DNA from: JAEUOS01 sp965279115
GTDB lineage: Bacteria > Pseudomonadota > Gammaproteobacteria > Burkholderiales > JAEUOS01
Length of the DNA: 64,000 bases
Reading direction: 5' to 3'
NCBI GenBank assembly: GCA_965279115.1
Contig: OZ257137.1
Location: 2,728,001 to 2,792,000 of the forward strand
In this document: positions 53,376-61,665 of the stretch, piece after piece
How the letters are laid out: every line of letters begins with the position of its first letter
Numbering within the stretch: the first letter of the stretch is position 1
Made by a program: the position numbers and the translations under genes
The notes under the pieces: generated by a model
The model's database searches: none
What the model was told of the DNA's origin: nothing
What the model saw: only the letters and a program-made list of their open reading frames with translations

Positions 53376-54287
53376 GTGAAGGCGTTCGCCGCCATCGTGG
53401 CGGTGTTGCTGGCGCTTCTGGCGTACTGGTTGTGGACCCCCGACCGCGACCGGGCCGCGCTGGAAGCGAAGTACGCCAACTCGCCAAACGACTTCATCGA
53501 GGTGGCCGGCATCCGCCTGCATGTGCGCGACAGCGGGCCCAGGGCCGGCCCTGCGGTGATTCTTCTGCACGGCTTCGGGTCCAGCCTGCACACCTGGGAA
53601 GACTGGGCGAAGACCCTGTCGCGTGACATGCGCGTCATCCGCTTCGACCTGCCGGGGTCGGGACTCACCGGGCCCGATCAAAAAGGCGACTACACCGACG
53701 CTCGCGCGCTTGAAATTCTGCTTGCCCTGATGGACCGCCTTGGAGTTGCCCGCGCCAGCCTGGTGGGCAACTCGATCGGCGGGCGCATCGCCTGGACCTT
53801 CGCGGCGCAGCATCCGGCACGGGTCGACAAGCTGGTGCTGGTGGCGCCTGACGGATTCGCCAGCCCGGGTTTCGAGTATGGCAAGGCGCCCGAGGTGCCA
53901 TCAGTGTTCACCGCGATGCGCTACATCCTCCCGCGCGCGATCATGCGCATGAACCTGAAGCCGGCCTATGCCGACCCGGCGCGCCTCACCGACGCGGTGG
54001 TCGACCGCTACCATGAACTCACGCTGCTGCCGGGCGCGCGCGACGCCATGCTGGTGCGCATGCGCCAGACCGTGCTGCAACCGCCCGAGCCGATGCTCAG
54101 GCGGATCGAGGCGCCGGTGCTGCTGCTGTGGGGCGAGAAGGACGCGATGATTCCCGCCGCCAACGCACAGGACTATGTGAAGGTGCTGAAGAAGAGCACG
54201 GTCGTCATCCTGCCGGGCGTTGCGCATGTGCCGCAGGAGGAGGATGCGGAGCGCTCGCTGGTGCCGGTGCAGGCGTTTCTGAGGTGA
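53376..54287 (+). CDS. Membrane-anchored alpha/beta hydrolase, GTG start
   Basis: The 303-residue hydrolase starts at GTG 53376. Residues 2-20 form an N-terminal transmembrane or signal-anchor helix (FAAIVAVLLALLAYWLW), so the catalytic domain probably faces the periplasm. Oxyanion segment LLHGFGSSLHTWEDW, nucleophile elbow GNSIGG (Ser133), Asp in LLLWGEKDAMIP and His in GVAHVPQEED complete the triad. The GNS-GG elbow is the form common in meta-cleavage-product hydrolases (MhpC family), but the membrane anchor argues against a direct role with the dioxygenase at 48027. Substrate unknown. Confidence 0.85.
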   Translation: MKAFAAIVAVLLALLAYWLWTPDRDRAALEAKYANSPNDFIEVAGIRLHVRDSGPRAGPAVILLHGFGSSLHTWEDWAKTLSRDMRVIRFDLPGSGLTGPDQKGDYTDARALEILLALMDRLGVARASLVGNSIGGRIAWTFAAQHPARVDKLVLVAPDGFASPGFEYGKAPEVPSVFTAMRYILPRAIMRMNLKPAYADPARLTDAVVDRYHELTLLPGARDAMLVRMRQTVLQPPEPMLRRIEAPVLLLWGEKDAMIPAANAQDYVKVLKKSTVVILPGVAHVPQEEDAERSLVPVQAFLR

Positions 54288-54317
54288 TGGCAGGCCGCGC
54301 CAGCGGCCGCAACCCGC

Positions 54318-55523
54318 TTACCTGGCCGTCGCGGACGCTTGTTCGCCGAAGACACCCTGCTCCCGCGCCAGACGGAGCATCTCGGATTCGAGCCCCAGCA
54401 CTTCCTGCAGGACTGTCTCGGTGTGCTCCCCCGCCTCCGGCACCGGCGAACGCAAATCGGCCCGGGAACCCGACAGGCGGTACGGCGGATTGACCCCGGT
54501 GAATTCGCCCACCGCATCGCGTACCTTCACGAACGTGCCGCGTGCGAGCAACTGCTCGTCGGTAAGCGCATCGACCGGGTCGTTGTAGCGCGCGCTCGGC
54601 ACGCCGCCGGCGTCGAACGCCGCGAGGCATTCGGCGACCGTGCGCACCTTTGACCATGCCTCGACGGTATTCATCAGCTCGCGCCAGTTGCGGCTGCGCA
54701 TGGCGATGGTGGCGAAGCGCGCGTCGGTTTTGAGTTCCGGGCGGCCGATGGCGTCGCACATGGCCAGGAAGTTGCGGTGCGTGATGGGCGTGACGATCAG
54801 GTCGCCATCGCTGGCGCGGATCGGTCCGTAGGTGAAGCGGGCGGCGGTCGATGGCAGCTGCGCGGCCTGCAGTTCGTAGACCAGCAGGTTCAACATGCAG
54901 TCGGTCAGGGCCACATCGACCCGCTGGCCCAGGCCGGTATGCGCGCGCTGCAGCAGCGCGGTCTGGATGCCTGACATCGCATAGATGCCGCCGAGGATGT
55001 CGGCGATGAACACGGCGCCCGCGGCGGGCTGGTCGCGGTCGCCGGCATAGTGCATCAGGGCGCGGTCGAAGCCGCTGGAGGCATGCACGATGGGGGCGTA
55101 GGCAGGCTGGTCCGCCTTCGGGCCGGTTTGCCCGTGGCCGGAGATGGAGCAGTACACCAGGCGCGGGTTGATCGCGGCGAGGGTCTCGTAATCCAGGCCC
55201 AGGCGCGCCATCACCCCGGGGCGGAAATTCTCCAGCACCACGTCGGCCTTTGCCACCATCTGCTTCACCAGCGCAATGGCCTGCGGTGTCTTCATGTCCA
55301 GCGCAACGCTTTTCTTGCCGGCATTGAGCTGGCCGAAATAGGTGCTGTGGCCTTCGCGCAGGGGCGCACGCTGGCGCATGTCCTCGCCGCCCGGCGGTTC
55401 GATCTTGATTACCTCAGCGCCCACGTCGGCCATGAGCCGGCCGGCATAGGGTCCGGCGATCATGCTGGTGAAATCGAGCACGCGGATGCCGGCCAGGGCA
55501 TCGGTCTGTGGTGTTGCGGTCAT
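54318..55523 (-). CDS. CaiB/BaiF-family (family III) CoA-transferase
   Basis: The 401-residue family III CoA-transferase moves CoA between organic acids. Features are GIRVLDFTSMIAGPYAGRLM at the start, IKIEPPGGEDMRQ, VVLENFRPGVMARLGLDY, and the catalytic aspartate (about 175) in FIADILGGIYA. It is the last gene of the GntR-controlled minus-strand unit and overlaps the GntR gene by 4 bases. Together with the adjacent crotonase and acyl-CoA dehydrogenases it would activate and oxidise a carboxylic acid imported by the Bug receptor at 58422. Acid unknown. Confidence 0.93.
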   Translation of the reverse strand: MTATPQTDALAGIRVLDFTSMIAGPYAGRLMADVGAEVIKIEPPGGEDMRQRAPLREGHSTYFGQLNAGKKSVALDMKTPQAIALVKQMVAKADVVLENFRPGVMARLGLDYETLAAINPRLVYCSISGHGQTGPKADQPAYAPIVHASSGFDRALMHYAGDRDQPAAGAVFIADILGGIYAMSGIQTALLQRAHTGLGQRVDVALTDCMLNLLVYELQAAQLPSTAARFTYGPIRASDGDLIVTPITHRNFLAMCDAIGRPELKTDARFATIAMRSRNWRELMNTVEAWSKVRTVAECLAAFDAGGVPSARYNDPVDALTDEQLLARGTFVKVRDAVGEFTGVNPPYRLSGSRADLRSPVPEAGEHTETVLQEVLGLESEMLRLAREQGVFGEQASATAR

Positions 55524-56341
55524 GTGCGGACCTTGGAAGTCTTGGTGGTGGTCGAGGCGGGCATGTTACGCGCCCGGGCGGGGCGTGACGCGGTCCTGGC
55601 GCGTGCGCCGGGCAGCGGCTCCTTGAGCAGGCGGTGCACCGATTCGAGGTGGCTTCTCATCAACCGGCAGGCGGCTTCGGCATCACGTGCGCGCAGTGCG
55701 GCCACGAACTCGCGGCGCTTTTCCACCAGCCTTGGCTGCGGGTCGCCGCCGGAGGCCACCCGGGCGTAGACGAACTTCATCAATATCTCGGTGAGCGAAG
55801 CCACCATCATCGACAGCACGTCGTTGCGGGTGGCGGCCGCCAGCAGGCTGTAGAACTCGCGCGAACATTCCACGCGGTTCAGGAAATCGCCATTCTTCGT
55901 GACCTGCTCGGTGCGGTCGATGTTGGCGGCAAGCGCGTCGAAATCCGTCGTGGCCGCGCGTGCGCAGGCCAGGCGTACGACGAGGTCCTGGATGTGCATG
56001 CGGGCCTCGGTGAGCTCGTCGACGGTGATCGAGCCCAGCGAGAACATGTCCTGCACCACCTGGTTCATGCGCCCGGCGTCGCCCTCGCGGATGAAGGCGC
56101 CGCCCTTGACGCCCTTTTGCAGGCGCACGATGCCGGCGATCTCCAGGCTGCGCAGGGCCTCGCGCAGGGCGTTGCGCCCGACCCCCAGTTGTTGCGCCAG
56201 TTCGCGTTCGGCCGGCAGTTTGTCGCCGGGCTTGAGCTTGCCTTCGGCCACCTGCTCGCGGATGCGGTGGCAGATCTCCTCGAACGCGCGGCGCGTCTGG
56301 ATCGGCTCGAAATGAACGACGTTGGTGGGGTCTGCGGCCAT
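55520..56341 (-). CDS. GntR-family (FadR/FCD-type) transcriptional regulator
   Basis: The 273-residue regulator has a winged-helix domain at about 15-80 (KPGDKLPAERELAQQLGVGR then NALREALRSLE is the GntR recognition region). An all-helical FCD effector domain follows (ELTEARMHIQDLVVRLACAR), with acidic and His residues suited to metal-assisted carboxylate binding. The last 30 residues (RARTASRPARARN) are basic and low-complexity. It sits between crotonase and CoA-transferase genes in one transcript. A perfect TGGTACTACCA-type operator lies in the divergent promoter region, so it likely represses both arms until its acid or acyl-CoA ligand binds. Confidence 0.91.
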   Translation of the reverse strand: MAADPTNVVHFEPIQTRRAFEEICHRIREQVAEGKLKPGDKLPAERELAQQLGVGRNALREALRSLEIAGIVRLQKGVKGGAFIREGDAGRMNQVVQDMFSLGSITVDELTEARMHIQDLVVRLACARAATTDFDALAANIDRTEQVTKNGDFLNRVECSREFYSLLAAATRNDVLSMMVASLTEILMKFVYARVASGGDPQPRLVEKRREFVAALRARDAEAACRLMRSHLESVHRLLKEPLPGARARTASRPARARNMPASTTTKTSKVRT

Positions 56342-56361
56342 GGCGTGGCGGCTTTCGGCGC

Positions 56362-57183
56362 TCAGCGTCCGGTGTACACCGGCTTGCGCTTCTCGACAAA
56401 CGAACGCACCGCCTCCTTGTGGTCCTCGGTCTGGAAGGTCACCATCTCCAGCGCGTAGGAGGTGTCGAGAATCAGGTTGAGCTGCGCCTTCAACTGCTTG
56501 TTGACCGAGAGCTTGGTCCAGCGGATCGCCCAGGTGGGGCCTTGGCTAAGCTCTTCGGCGATTTCACGGGCCTTGGCGTAGACCTCTTCCACCGGCACGG
56601 CGTGGTTCACCAGCCCCATGCGCGCCGCGTCCGCGCCCTTGATGAGGGTGCCGCGCATGAGGAACTCCTTGGCGCGGTTCGGGCCGACCAGCAGCGGCCA
56701 GATCACCGCGCCGCCGTCGCCTGCCACCAGACCGATCTTCACATGCGGGTCGGCGATGCGCGCGCCTTCGGCCGCCACGGTGATGTCGCAGAACAACGCG
56801 ACCGTTGCGCCCAGGCCGATGCAGTCGCCGTTGATGGCGCAGACGATGGGCTGCGAACAGTCGAGGATGTTCTGCACGATGCGCATGCCGCCGGAAGGCT
56901 CGATCATCTCGCCTTCCTCGAAGACGTCGCCGCCGGGGCGCTCCAGCATGCCCTTGACGTTGCCGCCCACCGAGAAGTACTTGCCCGAGCCCTGCAGCAG
57001 GATGGCGTTGACCTCTTTGTCACGCGCCAGGTCGGCCCAGATGTCCTGCAGCTCGACATGAAACTGGTGCGCGATGCGGTTGCCCGTATCGGGCTGGTTG
57101 AGCGTGACGATGGCTAGCTTGCCTTCCTTCTCGATCTTCAGGCACTCGTAGCGGGAGTAGTCGACGGCGGCTTTGCTGGTCAT
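56362..57183 (-). CDS. Enoyl-CoA hydratase/isomerase (crotonase)
   Basis: The 273-residue crotonase has first oxyanion strand SGKYFSVGGNVKGML and second INGDCIGLGATVALFCD. IADPHVKIGLVAGDGGAVIW at the active-site position is typical of a subgroup in which His replaces the first catalytic Glu. The reaction may therefore be isomerisation or hydrolysis rather than simple hydration (inference). It is the first gene of the minus-strand arm of the GntR regulon, beginning 30 bases from the operator centre. The C-terminus is EKRKPVYTGR. Confidence 0.9.
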   Translation of the reverse strand: MTSKAAVDYSRYECLKIEKEGKLAIVTLNQPDTGNRIAHQFHVELQDIWADLARDKEVNAILLQGSGKYFSVGGNVKGMLERPGGDVFEEGEMIEPSGGMRIVQNILDCSQPIVCAINGDCIGLGATVALFCDITVAAEGARIADPHVKIGLVAGDGGAVIWPLLVGPNRAKEFLMRGTLIKGADAARMGLVNHAVPVEEVYAKAREIAEELSQGPTWAIRWTKLSVNKQLKAQLNLILDTSYALEMVTFQTEDHKEAVRSFVEKRKPVYTGR

Positions 57184-57189
57184 GATGGC

Positions 57190-57218
57190 TTGACAGTGAA
57201 TGGTCAGGCATTTATGCT
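57190..57218 (+). promoter_or_regulatory. Sigma-70 promoter for the acyl-CoA dehydrogenase arm
   Basis: TTGACA (57190-57195) is a perfect -35, followed by a 17-base spacer and TATGCT (57213-57218, 4 of 6 to TATAAT). It points rightward to the acyl-CoA dehydrogenase at 57267. The GntR operator begins 2 bases past the -10, over the expected transcription start, an arrangement that suits repression. Confidence 0.65.
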
Positions 57219-57242
57219 AAATGGTACTACCATTAATTGCAA
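57214..57242 (-). promoter_or_regulatory. Overlapping divergent promoter for the crotonase-GntR arm
   Basis: On the minus strand TTGCAA (57237-57242) serves as -35 and TAGCAT (57214-57219) as -10, with a 17-base spacer. Each matches consensus at 4 of 6. The operator (57220-57234) lies wholly within the spacer. It overlaps the -10 of the rightward promoter, so a single bound repressor could shut both. Confidence 0.45.
57220..57234. promoter_or_regulatory. GntR (FadR/FCD-type) operator, perfect palindrome
   Basis: AATGGTA-C-TACCATT is a 15-base perfect inverted repeat around a single central base. Its core TGGTACTACCA fits the family consensus TNGTNNNACNA exactly. It lies in the only divergent promoter region next to the GntR gene's operon, so the GntR protein at 55520 is the likely binder. 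Confidence 0.75.
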
Positions 57243-57266
57243 GTGCCAAAACGGGCAAACCGATCC

Positions 57267-58406
57267 ATGAACTTCACCGAAGAGCAACTGGCCTTCCGCG
57301 AAAGCATCCGCCGCATGGTCGAGAAGCATGTCGCGCCGATCGCGGCCGAAATCGACGAGACCGACCGCTTTCCCGAAGAGCTGTTGCCGATCTTCGGCGA
57401 CATGGGGCTCATGCAACTATGGGTGCCCGAGCAATACGGCGGGCCGAATGGCAACCTCACCCTGATGTGTATGGCGCGCGAGGAAATCTCGCGGGTGTCG
57501 CCCGCCTGTGGCTCGCTGGCGGGCTTGAACACCATGTTCATCATGCCCTTGTTGCATTTCGGCTCCGAGGAGCAGCGAAAGCGCTTTTTGCCCATCATCG
57601 CCCGTGGCGGCGTGCCGACGGCGATCGCCATATCTGAACCGCAGGCCGGGTCGGACGTGAGCGCAATGACTACCCGCGCGGTGAAGGATGGCGACTCCTA
57701 CGTGATCAACGGTCGCAAGCAGTGGTGCAGCTATGGCGTGGTGGCCGACTATATCGTCCTGTTCGCGCGCACCCATGGGGAGTCGGGTGCCGACGGCATC
57801 TCCGCCTTCATCCTCGAACCGAAGAAAATGAAAGGCATCACCTTCGGGCGGCACGAACGCAAGATGGGCTGGCGCGGCGCGCCCAACACGCCGATCTTCC
57901 TCGATGACGTGCGGGTACCGGTCGAAAACCTGGTCGGCGAGGAAGGCAAGGGCTTCCGCGCCTCCATGCGCGCGCTCGACCTGAACCGCCCCACCATCGG
58001 CGCGCAGTCGGTCGGCCTGGCGCAGGGGGCGCTGGATGCGTCGGTCGCCTATGCGAAAGAACGCAAGCAGTTCAAGCGTTCCATCGGTGAATTCCAGGGC
58101 GTGCAGTTCATGCTGGCCGACATGGTGATGAACATCGAGGCCGCGCGTGCCCTGGTGTATGAATGCGCGCGTGCCGGCGACGAAGGTGACTGGAAGCGCT
58201 TGAATGTGCTGGCCAGCATGGCCAAATGCTTCGCCAGCGACATGGCCATGAAGGTCACCACCGACGCCGTGCAGGTGTTCGGCGGCTATGGCTACACGAA
58301 GGACTATCCGGTCGAGCGCATGATGCGTGACGCCAAGCTGGCGCAGATATTCGAAGGCACCAACCAGATCCAGCGCATGGTCATCGCGCGCGACCTGCTC
58401 AAATAG
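57267..58406 (+). CDS. Acyl-CoA dehydrogenase (short-chain type)
   Basis: The 379-residue classical acyl-CoA dehydrogenase has IAISEPQAGSDVSAMTTRA (FAD/substrate loop), INGRKQWCSYGVVADYIVL, YAKERKQFKRSIGEFQGVQF, and QVFGGYGYTKDYPVERMMRD. The catalytic glutamate lies at about 363 in IFEGTNQIQRM. The start is the ATG at 57267, giving the standard NFTEEQLAFRESIRRMV N-terminus; an upstream TTG is not needed. It is the first gene of the rightward arm of the GntR regulon, followed by a Bug receptor and a fused double dehydrogenase. Confidence 0.95.
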   Translation: MNFTEEQLAFRESIRRMVEKHVAPIAAEIDETDRFPEELLPIFGDMGLMQLWVPEQYGGPNGNLTLMCMAREEISRVSPACGSLAGLNTMFIMPLLHFGSEEQRKRFLPIIARGGVPTAIAISEPQAGSDVSAMTTRAVKDGDSYVINGRKQWCSYGVVADYIVLFARTHGESGADGISAFILEPKKMKGITFGRHERKMGWRGAPNTPIFLDDVRVPVENLVGEEGKGFRASMRALDLNRPTIGAQSVGLAQGALDASVAYAKERKQFKRSIGEFQGVQFMLADMVMNIEAARALVYECARAGDEGDWKRLNVLASMAKCFASDMAMKVTTDAVQVFGGYGYTKDYPVERMMRDAKLAQIFEGTNQIQRMVIARDLLK

Positions 58407-58421
58407 AAAACGGAGACTATC

Positions 58422-59399
58422 ATGCAGCGCCTGAAAACCATTCTTCCCGCCTTGCTTGTCGCCGTATCGTGCGCGGCGCCGTCTGCCCTGCTGGCACAGT
58501 CCTTCCCGAGCAAGCCGATCCGCATCATCGTGCCGTATCCGGCCGGCGGCACCACCGACCTGATGGCGCGTGCCCTGCAGGAGCCGGTGCAGAAGCTCCT
58601 CGGCCAGCCGTTGGTCATCGAGAACAAGCCGGGCGCCTCCGGTATCGTCGCGGCGCGGGAAGTCGCGCGTTCGACACCCGACGGCCACACCCTGTTCTTC
58701 ATCAACAGCGGCATCGTGGCGGTGACACCCTATGTGGTGAAGGATGCCGGTTTCGATGGCGTCAAGGATTTCTCGCCGGTGGCGCTGGTCTCCACTGCGC
58801 CCTTGATGGTGGTGGTCAACCCGGCGGTGCCCGCCAACGACCTGAAGGGGTTCATCGAATACGTGAAGCAGCAACCCAACCCCGTGGAGTTCGCCTCGGC
58901 GGGTACCGGGTCCTTTGGCCACCTGGCAAGCGAATTGTTCGCCCGCACCGCCGGGCTCAAGATGACCCATATTCCCTATAAGGGGCAGGCACCCACCACC
59001 AACGCCATCGTCGCTGGCGAGGTGAAAATGCTCATCACCACGACCTCGGCCGCCATGAACGGATTTATCGCCAGCGGGAAGTTGAAGCTGCTGGGTGTCA
59101 CTTCGCCGGATCCCTCGCCGCTGGCGCCCGGCGCTCCCCCGGTAGCTTCGGTTTTGCCGGGCTATGCGGCCGAAACCTGGTTCGGCTTCATCGCTGCGGC
59201 CAATACGCCGGCCGACGTCGTGGGCAAACTCAACGAGGCTATCAACCGCTCGCTCGACACGCCGGAAATGCAGAAGCGCTTCGCCGGTTTTGGCGTGCAG
59301 GCCAAGACGGCCAGCCCCAAGCGCGTGGGCGACATGATCGCCGAGGACGTGGCGCGCTGGGCGCCGGTGATCCGCGACAACAACATCCGCGCCGACTGA
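58422..59399 (+). CDS. Bug/TctC-family periplasmic solute receptor (5 of 5)
   Basis: The 325-residue receptor has a signal peptide (TILPALLVAVSCAAPSALLAQ), then SFPSKPIRIIVPYPAGGTTD, IENKPGASGIVA, PDGHTLFFI and IPYKGQAPTTNAIV. GGAG 7 bases before the ATG supports the start. It is embedded between two acyl-CoA dehydrogenase genes on one transcript (15- and 22-base gaps). This ties it firmly to uptake of the acid degraded by this regulon. As with the other four, no TctAB permease is encoded here. Confidence 0.93.
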   Translation: MQRLKTILPALLVAVSCAAPSALLAQSFPSKPIRIIVPYPAGGTTDLMARALQEPVQKLLGQPLVIENKPGASGIVAAREVARSTPDGHTLFFINSGIVAVTPYVVKDAGFDGVKDFSPVALVSTAPLMVVVNPAVPANDLKGFIEYVKQQPNPVEFASAGTGSFGHLASELFARTAGLKMTHIPYKGQAPTTNAIVAGEVKMLITTTSAAMNGFIASGKLKLLGVTSPDPSPLAPGAPPVASVLPGYAAETWFGFIAAANTPADVVGKLNEAINRSLDTPEMQKRFAGFGVQAKTASPKRVGDMIAEDVARWAPVIRDNNIRAD

Positions 59400-59421
59400 C
59401 CGCGGCCCGGCATCAACGCCA

Positions 59422-61665
59422 GTGGATACGGCAACCGCTCCGGGTAGTGAAGAGCGCGAGCTCCTGCGCGACTCGGTGCGCGGCTTCCTGGCGCAACACT
59501 GGCCGGTGCAGCAGGCCCTGCCCGGCCATGCTGACGCAGAGGCCCTTTTGGCGATCTGGCGCGGACTTGCAGGGCAGGGGCTCACCGCCCTGGGCAGCGA
59601 CGCCGACCTGGGCGGCATGGCCGAGGTTCTGGTGGTCATGGAGGAGCTTGGGCGCGCCGCCTGCCCCGTGCCGCTCGCCGATGCGGTGCTGGCCAACCTG
59701 GCGTTCGGTGCGGCGGCAGATGCCCCGGCAAGCGACTTCATCGCCGCGATGCACGCCGGTGCGGCCATGCCGGCCTGGTGCTTCGGCGCGGCCGATGGTG
59801 ACCCCAATGCGGGCGCGCTTGCCGTGCGCGATGCCCGGGCCGGCGGCGTGCTGCGTTTTGCCGATGCCGGCATCGCCGCCACCCATGTGTTGGCGCCTCT
59901 TGACCAAACCGACACGGCGGTACTGATTTCCTGCAACCAGCCGGCATGCACCGCGCTGCCGGCACGGGCCATGGGCATGGCCGGCCAGGCGGAACTGCGC
60001 TTCATAAACGCGCCGGCCGTGTTGTTGCCCCTCATGCGCAACCGTATTGCCGACCTGCATCGCCTGCGCCGCCTGTGCCTGGTGGCCCGCGCGCACGGCG
60101 CGGCACGGCGAGCCTTCGAGATGGCGGTGGACTACGCCAAGGAGCGCCAGCAATTCGGCAAGCCGATCGGCAGCTTCCAGGCGGTGCAGCACAAGCTGGC
60201 CAATGGCCTCATCAGCCTGGAAGGCGTTCGCCTTACGGCGCACAACGCGGCGGCGCAGTACGACCGCGGCTCGGCCGACTGGCGCTACTTCACCACCGCA
60301 GCCATCGCCTTCGCCGGCCCGGCACTGCGCCAGGTGTCGCTGGAAACCCAGCACGCCTTCGGCGCCATCGGCTATGCCGAGGAGCATGAGGCGCCACGGC
60401 ATTTCCGCCGGGTGCACCTCGATACCTTGGCCATGGGTGGTGTGCGCAAGGCACGCGAGGAACTGGCGACGCACTTCTTCAATGACGGCAAAGACCTGCC
60501 GCGTTACGACCTGGGCGAAGCCGGCAACGCCTTTCGCGACGAGGTGGCGGACTGGCTGGCGACGCATTGGTCGGGTGAACGCAAGGCCGCGTTCGACGCG
60601 CGCGAATTCCACGATCGCGAGTTCGACCCCACCTTCGCGCGCGACATCGGCAAGACCGGTTGGATAGGCCTCACCTGGCCGCGGGAGCATGGCGGCCAGG
60701 CGCGCACGCCCATCGAGCAGATCGCCTTCATGGAAGAAATGGAGCGTGGCGAAGCGCCGCGTATCGGCGCCTCCGTTCAGGCTACTGCCCTCATGCTGTT
60801 CGGCACGCCGGCGCAACAAAAGCGATACCTGCCGGAAATTCTCGCCGGCGAGGCCATGCATGGCATGGGCTACAGCGAACCGAATGCCGGCTCCGACCTG
60901 GCCTCGCTCAAGACCTCGGCCGTACGCGACGGCGACACCTGGGTGATCAACGGCCAGAAGATCTGGACCACCACCTGGTGGGGCAAATACATGTTCCTGG
61001 CGGCGCGTACCAACCGTGAGGCCAAACCGGCACATGCCGGCATCAGCATGTTCATCGTGCCGATGGACACGCCGGGCATCCAGGTGAAACCGGCAGCCAC
61101 CATGTACGACGGTACGTTCTCCAACATCTTCTACGACAACGTGCGTGTGCCGGCCGACGCATTGATCGGCGAGGTCGACGGCGGCTGGAAGGTGCTTACC
61201 AGTGCGCTCGCCACCGAGCGCGGGCTGGTGGGCGGTGGCATCGTGCTCAAGGTGGCTCATGCCTTCGGGAAACTGTGCCAACTGGTCCGCAGCACGCAAC
61301 GCGACGGCCGGCCCTTGTGCGAAGACGCGCTGGTGCGCGACCGAATCGCGCAATTCGCTGCCGACATCGAGGTGGGCCGCCAGTTGATGATGCATTGCGC
61401 AGAGCTTGCCGGCAGCGGCGCAACGCCGCCCGAAATGGGCGCCATCAGCAAGGTATTCTCGGGCGAACTGATGGAGCGCTTCGGCGAGGGCGCGCTGGAG
61501 ATTCTCGGGCTCGCGGCTACGCTTTCCCAAGCCGCGCCCGGTGCCATCCAGAACGGCCGCTTCGAGCAGAACCTGCGCCACTCCTTGATGTGGGTGATCA
61601 GCATCGGCACCAACGAGATCCAGCGCAGCCTGATCGCACAGCGCGGGTTGGGGTTGCCGCGTTGA
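59422..61665 (+). CDS. Fused tandem acyl-CoA dehydrogenase (two domains)
   Basis: The 747-residue protein is made of two acyl-CoA dehydrogenase units joined head to tail. Unit 1 (about 5-345) has RELLRDSVRGFLAQHW at the start and YAKERQQFGKPIGSFQAVQH late, but a poorly conserved middle domain. Unit 2 (about 360-747) is complete, with GYSEPNAGSDLASLKTSAV, INGQKIWTTTWWGKYM and a C-terminal ISIGTNEIQRSLIAQRGLGL. The Glu of the usual EGT motif is replaced by Ile there, so a catalytic base must be elsewhere. GTG start at 59422. This mimics heteromeric alpha/beta acyl-CoA dehydrogenases fused into one chain. Confidence 0.88.
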   Translation: MDTATAPGSEERELLRDSVRGFLAQHWPVQQALPGHADAEALLAIWRGLAGQGLTALGSDADLGGMAEVLVVMEELGRAACPVPLADAVLANLAFGAAADAPASDFIAAMHAGAAMPAWCFGAADGDPNAGALAVRDARAGGVLRFADAGIAATHVLAPLDQTDTAVLISCNQPACTALPARAMGMAGQAELRFINAPAVLLPLMRNRIADLHRLRRLCLVARAHGAARRAFEMAVDYAKERQQFGKPIGSFQAVQHKLANGLISLEGVRLTAHNAAAQYDRGSADWRYFTTAAIAFAGPALRQVSLETQHAFGAIGYAEEHEAPRHFRRVHLDTLAMGGVRKAREELATHFFNDGKDLPRYDLGEAGNAFRDEVADWLATHWSGERKAAFDAREFHDREFDPTFARDIGKTGWIGLTWPREHGGQARTPIEQIAFMEEMERGEAPRIGASVQATALMLFGTPAQQKRYLPEILAGEAMHGMGYSEPNAGSDLASLKTSAVRDGDTWVINGQKIWTTTWWGKYMFLAARTNREAKPAHAGISMFIVPMDTPGIQVKPAATMYDGTFSNIFYDNVRVPADALIGEVDGGWKVLTSALATERGLVGGGIVLKVAHAFGKLCQLVRSTQRDGRPLCEDALVRDRIAQFAADIEVGRQLMMHCAELAGSGATPPEMGAISKVFSGELMERFGEGALEILGLAATLSQAAPGAIQNGRFEQNLRHSLMWVISIGTNEIQRSLIAQRGLGLPR

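Noticed and set aside
53376..54287. Assigning the anchored hydrolase as MhpC, partner of the MhpB-type dioxygenase
   Set aside because: It has the GNS-GG elbow but also an N-terminal membrane helix, and lies 5 kb away in a different unit; the link is too weak.
57417..60041. An 874-codon minus-strand open frame opposite the dehydrogenase, Bug and fused dehydrogenase genes
   Set aside because: The opposite strand encodes three clear proteins with intact motifs; this frame has shadow composition and no recognisable domain.
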